This document shows, piece after piece, positions 11,134 through 21,731 of a DNA stretch of 64,000 bases. The notes beneath the pieces are model-generated. The model saw nothing but the letters and a program-made list of their open reading frames with translations, made no database searches and had not been told where the DNA came from. Position 1 is the first letter of the stretch. Each line of letters starts with the position of its first letter. The stretch is from Buddleja alternifolia (lineage: Eukaryota; Streptophyta; Magnoliopsida; Lamiales; Scrophulariaceae): the NCBI GenBank assembly GCA_019426215.1, contig CM033405.1, positions 8,595,001-8,659,000 on the forward strand, given 5' to 3'. Position numbers and translations under genes: made by a program.

Positions 11134-12640
11134 TGTTAGGAATTTCATGTTAGATGTTTTGATGATGACAAGATAGGATTCAATGTGAGACCCCAAATAA
11201 AATGTAAATTTATGCTTTCATAAATCATTGTATAAAGCGTTTAAAAGAGTTTGTAATTTTGTTTAGGCTTGTAATTTTTATCCTCATAGATTTTAGACTA
11301 AGTCTTAGCGACTGAATTAATAATAGAATTCTAGGTGAGTCTATTTGAGAAGAAGTTGAAGACCAGCGTCTGTAGTTAACCGAAGATGAAGATTCCGTCT
11401 TAGCGCCTGTCAAACGCTAAGAGACCGCAGTTCAGGATTCATGAATCAAGTGTTCAAATACTCGAGCGACTTAAAGAAGATTCACCTGAAATAAATCCTC
11501 AAGTCATAAAGGACTTAAATGCAATCATTCAACGGGCATTTATTTCCAACGGGAAATAAATTCAAATTGCATTAAATGCCTGATAAAAGCATTAAATGTG
11601 ATAAGCTACTGTAACTTTTGGACAAGCCTCCCTTTGACCAGACTGTCAGAACTTTCAAAGTTTTAGCTGCTCCCGTCCAATCGGTTCCAGCGAATTTTCA
11701 GGAATGTCAGATTTTAGGTACAAACACGCGCTACGTGAAAGGCACGCTCCTACATGTGTCCAACGGACAGATCCCAAGAAATTGCCTATAAATACCTTAC
11801 TCCAGAAAATCAAAAAGTAGGAACAACATCAAGAATATACGAGAAATTATTGCCAAAAATCCTACGTACATTCTTTCTGAAAGAGCTTAGAGATTTCATA
11901 GCCAAAACTTTTCAAGCTTTCCATCTACATTAAACAGTCACAAATATCTCAAACATCTTCCAAAGAAGAAATCCAAACTCCAACTGAGATATTCCAAGTT
12001 GTTTGATCTTCTTTAAAACAAGCAAAACCCTAGTGATAAACCTCAACATTTCATCTGAGTGAGAAAAGTTGTTGACAACTTTCAGGCAGCATTTCTGAGT
12101 GAGAGAAGCTTGAAGAAGACGATCTTCATTGGTGCTGAAGTCTGTGTGATCAATGAGCCCAAGATCATTTTCATCCATTACTATTGTGTAGAAGTTTCTG
12201 TGTGATCCTTTGATAATCATCATAGTAATTTCCTCCAAGTGAAAAAGGAGAAGAAGGACGTAGCTGGGATTACATCACCCAGTGAACCTTACAAATTATT
12301 GTGTCATTTATTTTATTGTCTTATATTATTCACTTCATATTATTCTGAAAAAGACAAGTAAAATTGCAAAGCGACTAATTCAACCAAAAGAACGCTAAAC
12401 ATTATTTCCGCTGTGCTAACCCTGATTAAGCGATCTAAGCGTTGCCCTACTTTGGTAAACTGCTGAAATCACTAAGTATAAGTTAACTATTCTGAAGCGT
12501 CTGACCCAAGCACTCAATTTTTTTCCAAGCGTTCAAATTTCTAAAGTGATACGAAAGTTTTGTGAAGTCAAAAAAAGACTTCAGGGTCTATTCAACCCCC
12601 CCCCCTTTTAGACCCTTTCGTATGCTACTTGGGACCACCA
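11134..12640 (+). mobile_element. Solo Copia LTR (family 1, copy 1)
   Basis: Starts TGTTAGGAATTTCATGTTAG and ends GGGACCACCA, 1507 bases. The 5 bases before (TTCTA, 11129-11133) and after (TTCTA, 12641-12645) are identical, so this is a precise insertion reduced to one LTR. A TATAAATA box lies at 11787-11794. A C run followed by a TAGACCCTTTCGTATG block near the end is shared with the copies at 14854 and 39865. No primer site or gag follows. Confidence 0.92.
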
Positions 12641-14853
12641 TTCTAGTTTACTAAATTTTCCTATACATTTTTATATTTAGTTGCCTATACCGTCAGCACA
12701 AGATTTAGATTATTTGCCAACAAAATTCAGCTCTATTGGTGTAGTTGTTTCCTTAAGATATTAGAGTTTTCTAGTACTGCTCCCATTGACACATTAGTTT
12801 TTCTCTACTTTCATACTAATTGTTAGATGATTGTAATAGTTGTTAGTTAGTCATAAATTGTTATTATTTGATATTTATAACATGTATTCTGTAATAGACT
12901 CACCAACAATAAAAGAATGGTGAATTATATATTGCCTATCTATGTTAGTCACCAAGTGTTGAAACCTACATCTGCGCGTGTTTAAAAGTTAACAAAAACA
13001 ATCCTGTGTTTTCTAAAATCCTGCACAAAGACCTCTCTTCACTACAAATTAACGGAGAATATTGCACACACTCAAATGAATGAGTTAGTTTTGTGTCAAA
13101 TATACACGCAAAATGACAATCTTATCCCTCTAATTTAATAATAAATTGGACTAAGTTCTCTTTGTCTTAGATTAAAAATTAATTGGTGCGCTTATAGTTA
13201 TAGAAATTCCTTTTTAAAAATGAATTTTGAATTTTTATTGAAAAATGTGTATTATAGAAATTCGTATGAAAATATTAATTTTTTTTGTTTGTTTGGATGT
13301 GTTTTTGATAAATGTTTGGAAATTGTGTAGATGTGATATAAAGTTGATTGAATTAGATATATATGTAATGATGATAGAAGAAAAAATTAGAATAATATTT
13401 TATTTATGATAAAGTAAGAAAGAGAATGTGTTGATGTGTTGAATTATGTAATTAATAAAGAGGGAGAATGAAGTGATTAAAATGATGAAATTATGAGTAG
13501 TTATATAGGGAAATGTATAGTAGGATTTAAAATTTGAGTATTTTTTGTAGAATTTAGCTTGGAGTGTGCATGTTCATTTTTTGGTGATCCAAAAAATGAG
13601 AATGTTCCCAAAAAACACAAACATACAAAGCCTAAATAAATCATTTCTATAAGGATTTTTATATTTTTGGTGTAAATAATTTTTTTTTTCATGTTCAATA
13701 GTAAATGTTTTATGTATTTTTAAGAGTAATGTGTCGGTTAAAAAGATAACTAATTTGTTGAAGATAATAACAAAATTGAACTTTAAAATTATGGTCATAG
13801 TTGATAAAGCATCAATTGGAATTTCTAAGAGAGTTTCTGTTAAGGAAAAACAATTGATCAAGTTTAGTCTAAACATCGAAATAATTGGGTCCAAAGAATT
13901 ATTAATCCTAATTGTTGGATTTTTTTGGGATGAGAAATTGATAGAAAAAGATATTAAGGATTGAAAAATAATTTTGTGAAGTTTATTGGATATTAAATTT
14001 TTCAGAGCTTGTTTAATAATTCTCCCTAAAATATAAGTTCAACATACTTTTTCGATATTGAAAGTGTACGTGTGAGTGTTCAAATTTTACTAACTACACT
14101 GTAGGTCTAGAAAAAAAAGTCATAATTATATATAGGGTTAAATTCCCTTTGCTCCATTGTATTGTGAACTATGTATCAATAGCCTACCTTAATCAATAAA
14201 AACTTCAAATACCCCCTTCAACATTGTATTTAAATCAGAATATCCTTGAGTTATATAAAGCTATGAATTTACGTTGTTTACAATTCATAGTACTTTGGCC
14301 TTGTGCATTCTAATCTGAATTAATTTAACTCTTACTTTTTTCAGCAGTGCTACATTAACTTTAAATTGCATAAATTGCGAAATATAATTATAGTAGTAAA
14401 TAAGACAGATTAAACATATATTATCTTACTTGTCTTTAAGTCACTGTTGTTATATTTTCTTGTTACCTAATAGACTTTTACCAACCCACTACTTACATGT
14501 TAACAATAATTATTAATTTAAATTATTCTTGATTAGAACAATATTGTAGAAGTTAATTATTTATTTTCAAGTAGTTAAGTAAAATGATGAAGCTATATGA
14601 CATGTACATACCTCTTAATATGTACATTATTGTTTATGTTAATCAATTATCAATGACTTATTTTTTTCATTCATTTTAATCATATAATTAATGCTATCAT
14701 GTTATGTTTCAATAAGTATCAACTAAATAATTTTAGGGAAATAATAATAGTACTCCACAAATTACTATAAGAGCTCCAAATTAAATTTTTATAATTAAAT
14801 ATGACATGAACACCCTTAAATATTAAAACTATTATTATACAAGCAAAACAAAT
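12641..14853. other. AT-rich spacer with possible small relics
   Basis: About 12825-12970 resembles part of another Copia LTR (TGTTAGATGATTGTAATAG, later AATAAAAGAATGG). About 13275-13640 has a weak inverted repeat (TTTGTTTGGATGTGTTTTT against AAAAAACACAAACATACAAA) like a decayed Tourist MITE. Around 14140-14260 the text resembles the end of an inverted-repeat element. None has clear boundaries. Several AT-rich ORFs (for example 13574-13894) show no motif and are not called. Confidence 0.3.
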
Positions 14854-16355
14854 TGTTAGGAAATTTTTTGTTAGATGTTTTGATGATGACAATCAGGATT
14901 CTATGTTAGACCCCAAAATATGTAAGTTTGATTTTATTAGAAATGATGTATAGGCTTTGAGTGTTAAAATTTGTAATAGGTTTTATTTATTTTCAGTTTA
15001 GTTTGTTAGGCTAAGTAGTCTTAGACTAAGCGTCTGATAATTTCTGAGTGAGTTTATCAGTAGTTAGGTTTGAAGATTCAAGCGTTTGAAGATTGAATGA
15101 AGATGAAGTTTTCCAAGCGTCCAAGCATTGATTGAGGACAGAAATCATTCAGTAGTGATTGAGCGTCTATCAATGATCAAATGTCACTTGAATTTATTTC
15201 TAAGTCCAGAAGGAGTTTTAATGCAAATATTCTCAAATCATTAATTGCCAACGAGCATTTATTTCAAATGCATTAAATGCTGATAAGAACATTAAATGTG
15301 ATAAGCACTCCAGGACGTACGGAAAAGCCACCTCATTGGACTGTCAACTTTTCAAAGCTGCAGCAACAACAACTTTTGTGCAGCAGATTTTCAGGAAAAA
15401 GGACAAAAGTTGTTCACTCGCGAAAGTGAGAGACACGGGCCTGTGCATGTGTCAAACGGACACTTTTTCCAAGAATGTCTATAAATAGGACTTCAACAAC
15501 AAGTCAAAAGACACGGTACAAGCTTACAAGCCAAAACTCTGTTGCATTGAAATCTCAATCCTTAAATTCTCAGAAAAGCCAAAATATTCAAGCAAACATT
15601 CTCTTTGCTTTTCTTAAATTTCTGAGACAGTCAACCAATATCTCAAATCTCTTCATAGAAGAACCTTACATTACTATTGAGATATTACAAGTTGTTTGAA
15701 CTTTCCCAAAATCAAACAAACCATTAGAAAAACCCCATCCAAGACTAGCGATCTGTGTGAAGTCGAAGTTGGATACTTGCATTATTTTTGGGTGAAAGAA
15801 GCAAGAGGATAAAAGTGTCTTGGAGCAGATCAATATCCATCTCTCCCTATTTTGTAGAAGATTCTGTGTGATTCTTTGTGGATCATTATAGTGGATTGCC
15901 TCCGAGTGTTCGAGAAGAAGAAGGATGTAGTTGAGATTACACCACCCGACGAACCTTTCAATTCTTTGTGTTCTTTACTTTATCGTCACTTGATTATTGT
16001 CATATCATTGCATAAATCGATTAAGTAAAACACATCGATAAAATCATTTAAAGCTAAGCAACTAAAGAAAACTTTGTGACGGTAAAAACATTGCAAAAGG
16101 AAGACCTAAAATCATTCCGTTGTGCTAACCCTGATTAAAGAACTGAACGCTTAAACCTACTTGATTATAGTATTCAAATCTTGAGTCTAAATTAATCTTT
16201 TCAAAACAGTCTTCAAAGTAGACGCTCAGCCAAGCTCCTACATTTCAAGCGTCCAAACCAATTTTAATACGAAACATTTTTGAAGTCAAAAAAGACTTCA
16301 GGGTCTATTCAACCCCCCCTTTCTAGACCCTTTCGTGTGCCACTTGAAACCAACA
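14854..16355 (+). repeat. 5' LTR of Copia element (family 1, copy 2)
   Basis: Starts TGTTAGGAAATTTTTTG and ends GAAACCAACA, 1502 bases, in the same orientation as 11134-12640 and 39865-41399. It has a TATAAATA box at 15480-15487. Unlike those two it is followed by a primer site and gag, so it is a true 5' LTR. No matching 3' LTR was found downstream before 19.3 kb. Confidence 0.9.
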
Positions 16356-16357
16356 AG

Positions 16358-16369
16358 TGATATCAGAGC
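16358..16369 (+). other. Primer-binding site, initiator-tRNA-Met type
   Basis: TGATATCAGAGC lies 2 bases after the LTR. It matches the usual Copia site TGGTATCAGAGC except for one G-to-A change at the third base, which looks like decay. Confidence 0.85.
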
Positions 16370-16456
16370 GGTTGAAGTAGATTTTTTTTTTTAAATTTCA
16401 AGCATAACTGCTTATTTGGATCCTTCTTTTAACTTTTAGTTGCTTTAAAAAATTTC

Positions 16457-17545
16457 ACGGCATTCGCTAAAGTTCCTAAGTTGACCGAGTCAAATTATGA
16501 CTCATGGAAGGTCAAAGCTTTTACTTATTTGTGTTCATGCAATGATGAAATGTGTGATATCATTTCAGATGGACCTATTCAGATTTACAAAGTTATCACT
16601 AGAGCGCCTAGAGCCACAGAAGCTACTCCAGATGGCTTTGTTGAGAAGCCTAAGCAAGAATGGTCCACGGATGAGTGTCGAAGAGCTAATCTAGATAACG
16701 TTGGATGAAACGCTCTATATACTTCCATCGGTGACAACGACAACTTATTCAACAAGGTCAAATCTTGTAATACAACCAAGGAAATATGGGATAAGTTAGC
16801 TACTATATGTGGTGGTTCAGCACAAATCAAGGAGAGCAAGCTTTCGATTGTCAAGGAAAGATTTAACGGTTTTAAGATGTTGCCCAACGAGACGCTAGAA
16901 CAATTGGACATAAGATTTACAGCTCTTGTGATGGAACTTACATCTTTACGCATGGATTTGCAAAACAGGAAAATAGTGGTTAAAATTTTCAGAAGTCTAT
17001 CTAGTAGATTTTTGATAAAGACAATAGCAATGAGAGAATCGAACATATTGGATCTTCTAACTATAGAAGATGCCTTTTTAGAGCTCAAAGCATTTGAGTT
17101 TGAGTTGAATTCAGCAAGTAATGTTGTGAGCAGTCCAGTGATAGAGTCTGGAGCGCTTATAGCATCAATCAAGGGTAAATCGGGTAACAAAGGAAAAGTG
17201 TCAGATATAAGTGAGGATGAGGAACTAGCGCTTCTGAATAGATTCAGAAAATTTCTAAGATATGAAAAGAAGGGAAATAGTCCTAAGCATCAAGGACAGA
17301 GTTCATATCAAGCGCCTGCTCCAGTACAACAACAGTATCAAGCGCCTCAATATTCTGCTCCTTCTTCTTCAGTGCCGATTCAGTACCAAGCGTCTACTCA
17401 ACGGAATCTCTCAGCGCCAGTGGTCTCAAAACCACAAATTGCAAGGTTAACAAATGAACAAAAGATGAAAACTAATCTTTGTTATAATCTGCTATATTCT
17501 CTTAACAAATTAAACTCAAAGAATGAAGTAAATTGCATGGAATGA
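16457..17545 (+). pseudogene. Copia gag (Sirevirus-like), broken
   Basis: The frame opens at about KVPKLTESNYDSWK and continues through IWDKLATICGGSAQIKESKL, MLPNETLEQLDIRF and AMRESNILDLLTIEDAFLELKAFEFEL, a pattern typical of Copia gag proteins of the UBN2/Sirevirus kind. An in-frame TGA (16706-16708) interrupts it in a context where relatives usually have an arginine codon, as a CpG decay of CGA would give. A Q/S/P-rich linker follows. The text is lost at KTNLCYN, exactly where the zinc knuckle should begin, and no protease, integrase, RT or RNase H follows. No start ATG is obvious. The copy is dead and truncated. Confidence 0.85.
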
Positions 17546-17606
17546 ATGACAATGAAGCCTATTTAAAGGCTTGAGAAATCTGTTTCGGAATTCGTTAACT
17601 ATGGAA

Positions 17607-19290
17607 GTGTTAGGGATATGCCCTCAAATTCCGTAGATGATAGACTAGAGTAGGGTTATGATTATGTAATTGTGTATTAAAATGCTTTATTGTTGTTTTA
17701 CGTAAATCCCTCAAATGTCGTAGAGTATAGATTAAAGTAGGGTTATGATTATGTAATTGTAAATTCTTTTTTTCTAATAAAAGGCTTTATTGTTGTTTTA
17801 CGTAAATCTTATAGGCATTCGTAAGTAGTATTTAACTATTAGTCCTTGTACATGAGAGTAGACTTCCTATTCCTTATGAGAGAAGGAAGTCGACACTAGA
17901 AGAGCCTAATACTTGTGTATTTAATGTGCTCGTAAGTCATAGAGTCTCAACTGGGCATTGAGACTCGCCAAGACTTGTATGATGTATATTTTGACATGAA
18001 AAGTGTCAGTCGAACACTATGCGATAGTGAGAACTTATATTATAGGTGCACTGATGGGTTTAGTGCGCTCGGGCTCGACTGGAATCAATGACAACATTTA
18101 TTAGTTGTGATAGGTATCAGTGAACCTTCCACTCGAGGTATTGAGTTGAAGATATACTTGTGACATCAAGCCTAATATTAGAGTAGCTAGGCCCAACTCA
18201 CCCTTTATTGGGGTCGACCTTGAAGTGGGACCTTGATAGGCAAATAGTAGTCTTAACTGATATTAAAGAGGGATTCGTTTTCTCGTAAGTGAGCGAGCTT
18301 ATAATCTATGCGATTATAAGTAAGTGACTTTGGCCAAAGCAGTTGAACTGCTTATGTTAATCACGCGAGGAAACTCACTGATCTCGAGTTATTATAATTT
18401 ACGGGTATAGTCTAGTCTATGAATTTGACATAATCATGACTCTTATATGACTTGGAAATTAGAACAAGGAGTTTATGCTCATATAATATTCATGATGAGA
18501 AAAGTTAAGAATGATCCAATCATTCATTTTCATTTGGGTTATGATGTGGCCCACGTGACTAGTTAGGTGTAACCCACATCTTTTGGTTTCTTCCTCATTA
18601 CCAATTGAAACGAACCTAAGGAGTCGCGCTTAATAGAATTTTGATGGAATTAAGGGATCTTATGTGAGGGGTATTTTGGGTATTTGATACTAAAATTATT
18701 TAGTGGATAAATTAGTTGAGATAAATTAATTAATTAATCATTGAATTATTTTATTAATTTATACAATTAATTAATTAGTTATTTTCTTGTAGAAGAAATT
18801 AATTAATTAAATTGATCAATTTAATTATTCAATTGGATTAAATAATTAGTTAATTCAAAAAGAGTCTAGGACTCAATTAAGTGCACCTATATGGACGGGT
18901 GCAGTGGGGTCGAGTTGGGTGTCCTCTTGGACTCCCATGCATAGGCCTTTTTAGTTTTTATTTTCTGATAAGTGATATAAATATAACTTTAACAAAAGAA
19001 CCTAGCAGACAATCATAGTCTTTACATCACATCCTCAACTAGAAAAAAATCATTTCCTCTATCTCATTCTCTAGCCTCAAGTGAAGGAGGAAGAAAATTC
19101 CATCAAGATTCTTGTGTGGTAATTTAGAGGTGGTGACATCTTCATCACTCGGATCAAGAAAAATCTTAGAAGGCATTTCTCATCGTTGGAGATAAAGCCA
19201 ATCGAACTCTGTAGATTTTCTCCAACCTCTTCGCTTCAATGGATAAAGTATTTTATCCCTTTTTTCGTATACGCACTATATCCCGGTTGA
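17607..19290 (+). repeat. Copia LTR of a second family (TGTTAGGGATATGCCCT type)
   Basis: Begins TGTTAGGGATATGCCCTC, a start common to many plant Copia LTRs, and ends with a leader-like segment (SINE-free, pyrimidine-rich, ...GGATCAAG...CTCCAACC). It follows directly on the truncated gag of the previous element. An internal duplication near the start (17620-17706 and 17707-17808) shares TAGGGTTATGATTATGTAAT and TTTATTGTTGTTTTACGTAA. The right boundary is uncertain, since no clear ...ACA end or primer site was found. Confidence 0.6.
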
Positions 19291-19930
19291 TCCTGTAGGG
19301 AAATTCGTAAAAAAATTATATCTAGTTTCTGATGCGTTTTTGCAAAATTTTCCAAACAGAAAGAAAAAGGGGTTGATTCAGGAACAACATCTTCTCGCCA
19401 GTATTTGATAATTCTTTTCCAAGTACGATATATTCGTTTTAAGATTGCTTTCATATATGTACAAAGATTTGTGGAATTATGGAATAAGTAAGCTTTGATT
19501 CTGGGATCATATCTTCCAACATTACTTTACAAATTCTTTACATAATTGGTTCGACTTCAGTTCGAAAAGAAAATAACTATAAATGAAGCACGATGCAAGG
19601 TGAGCACACTTTTGCTCACGATCGGCTTCGATTTAGATTCAAGCTTCAATTCTTGGCTCAGATCAGCTAATTTGAAATTGAATTAAAGTCGAGTTGAAAT
19701 TACATAATCGAACTTGAGACCTTCAAGTCGTTTTAAGTTCATTGACAATCATACCCACAAACCCAAGAAAAAACATAAACTGCTATTCAAGAGTCATCGA
19801 ATCAGATTTGAAAAAGTAAATTCAAAACTACGAATAACACGACTTTGAGTCGGGTATGTCTAACCACACCATAGACAACTTCATTGACAACCAGTAAAGT
19901 ATGAGTAGTTAAATTCAAGTTCTCAAAATT
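19291..19930. other. Spacer upstream of the J-domain gene, no gene seen
   Basis: AT-rich. A TCGAGTT/TCGAACTTGAG-rich stretch near 19690-19740 may be a scrap of a hAT-like element. ORFs on the minus strand at 19236-19454 and 19802-20159 have no motif and the latter overlap the promoter. Confidence 0.35.
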
Positions 19931-19933
19931 CCC

Positions 19934-20070
19934 CAACCCTAAAAAGCAAGGCCCATTGGGCTGACCCAACAAACTTAGCCCAATCAAAATTGGTCCAAGC
20001 CCAAGCCCATTGGCACCATATTCTAGATTGTTCCAAGCTCCATATAATCTTTCTAAAGCACAAAACCCTA
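19934..20070 (+). promoter_or_regulatory. Promoter with site II (GCCCA) cluster and telo-box
   Basis: Within 90 bases occur GGCCCATTGGGCT (19950-19962), AGCCCAAT (about 19977), and AGCCCAAGCCCATTGG (about 19998-20013). These are clustered TGGGCC/T-type site II elements, which TCP factors bind. They are flanked by AACCCTAA (about 19935) and AAACCCTA (20063-20070), telo-box type motifs. This pairing is known from plant housekeeping and translation-related genes. The cluster lies just upstream of the J-domain gene's leader exon. Motifs are seen; the regulation is inferred. Confidence 0.65.
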
Positions 20071-20585
20071 TTACCCCCTTGCAAATGAAACACACAGTTT
20101 AAGGGGCAAATGAAATTATAGAGGAATTCAGGGTCCTTTATCTCTTCTCCAAATTTCACTTTCTTTTCTTTCCCTCCATTTTCTTTCCTGCAAATCCTTT
20201 TCTTTTTTGAACACTCTTTGCTGCAAATCTTTTAATACACTTTCAAAACGCTTTTATTTCTATATCTGCACATTTTCAAACTGCCCTCTCTCTCTCTCTC
20301 TCTCTGAACATAGAAAGGTGTGTTTATCTACATTTGATAATTTTATATATATGTATCTGCATGTACGTATTTTGTTCGCATCTAATCTAATTCGTGTGTT
20401 AAGTTTTGAAATAGTCGATTTTTCCTCTTTGTGGTTATTGTTTGATGTTATGAGTTAAGGGTTTATAGTCTTGTTCGTTACTAGGGTTTTCTTTGATCTG
20501 CAACTCCTCTTTGTATGACGTTGTGTGGCTACGATTCCAATTTCTATGCTATTTCCTCTGCGTTTTGAAAAATTTGAGATTTTTA

Positions 20586-20629
20586 GGCTATGTTTGGTTT
20601 TTGTATTTTGGTTGTTTTATTTTTTGGGT

Positions 20630-20661
<32 letters not shown>

Positions 20662-20747
20662 TGATAAAAGAATAAAGCACAAAATGGTGTAGTAATATTT
20701 TCCTTTTCTTTTACCTCACTAAAATTCCAAGAACCAAACACAGTGTC
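20586..20747. mobile_element. Tourist-like MITE in leader intron
   Basis: Left end GGCTATGTTTGGTTTTTG and right end CAAGAACCAAACACAGTGTC are imperfect inverted repeats. Both sides are flanked by TTA (20583-20585 and 20748-20750), the target duplication typical of PIF/Harbinger. Length 162 bases. The poly-G run lies inside it. Confidence 0.6.
20630..20660 (+). repeat. 31-base homopolymeric G run
   Basis: Thirty-one consecutive G bases follow GGGT in the leader intron. Such a run can form G-quadruplexes and is also prone to sequencing or assembly length error, so its true length is uncertain. Confidence 0.9.
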
Positions 20748-21731
20748 TTAGTATCAGTTTCCCATTTCATGTTTCAAGAATAAGGGTTAATTGTTGTACT
20801 TTCACTCTGAGTGTTGGTGGTCTTTGAGGATTTAAGTGGAAGGGAGTGGAAATTTCACATTTTATCTTACTGTATGAAATATTATAGAAGGGGTTTAGAT
20901 TATGAATGCCTTATATTGTTGATTTTTCATATTTGTATTGCCTGTTCATATCTGTCGAGCTAATTTTGTAAGTTTATCCGTGTATTTAAGCATTCTCATC
21001 GAGTTCAAATGTCATTCTGTGATGAATTATTGCAAACCCTGTGAGGAAGCAGTTTTATGATTGTATTGATTTAACCGTACAATTTGTGCATGATGGGTTG
21101 TAAGTTCATATTTGAAATAGAATACTACTGTCTAATATGATGTTCCTGCAGATGAATCATAATGTTCTGTTTGCATAATCACAATTTACAAGCAATTTTT
21201 TTCCCCCAGTGTTTATTCATATTCATTTCACTGAGACATGTCTGTTACGTGAACTGCAAGATGGAAAATGCTGATTTTTAGTATTTTGATGTTTTGCCTT
21301 TTGATGATATTCTTATTTATTTGTCGTGCCAGGTTTCCTAGCCATGGTTCAACTATTGGAATTAATGGTTCCATGATCACTGTTGGGCTGTCATAAAGCT
21401 CCTATCTTGAAGGCCAAGTAACTCTGTGTGCTGCTTAATCATCACATTTGCGAAGCATCATTTTAGGCTTCGAGGTGGTAATATTAAATTGTTGAATTTG
21501 AATTTTAGTGATTTTTTCTTGTATTGTTATGGGAATGCTACTTATAACCTTTCTTTATTGCTAATCTGTTTTTCTTGGAAATTTGCAGAGTTCAACTATT
21601 CAGAGTTAGACCCCTCTGTAGGGAAGACAACAGAGTTACCTGGTTTCAACGAGAAGAGAGTTTTCCGCGTTACTTATACATTATCCTTCGGTAACTTCAC
21701 CCCTTGACAGTCTTATACCTGCTTATTACCA

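Larger units (their letters stand above)
20105..21731 (+). other. 5' leader and leader intron of the J-domain gene
   Basis: A pyrimidine-rich leader exon ends at about 20317 (TAGAAAG followed by GTGTGT). A likely acceptor TTTGCAG ends at 21588, and the second leader exon then runs to the ATG at 21732. A possible extra exon is 21333-21417 (CGTGCCAG before it, AAGTAACT after it). The paralogous copy at 51.4-51.9 kb shows homologous sequence only over the two outer leader exons, which supports the assignment. The intron carries a MITE and a 31-base G run. Confidence 0.6.

Noticed and set aside
13574..13964. Overlapping ORFs on both strands
   Set aside because: AT-rich composition, no motif, no splice or promoter context; shadows of each other.
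19270..19295. CCGGTTGATCCTG resembles the first bases of 18S rRNA
   Set aside because: Only a dozen or so bases match, and nothing after it resembles rRNA; it lies in the tail of a Copia LTR.
19802..20159. Minus-strand ORFs of 78-97 codons
   Set aside because: Lie over the promoter and site II cluster of the J-domain gene; no motif.
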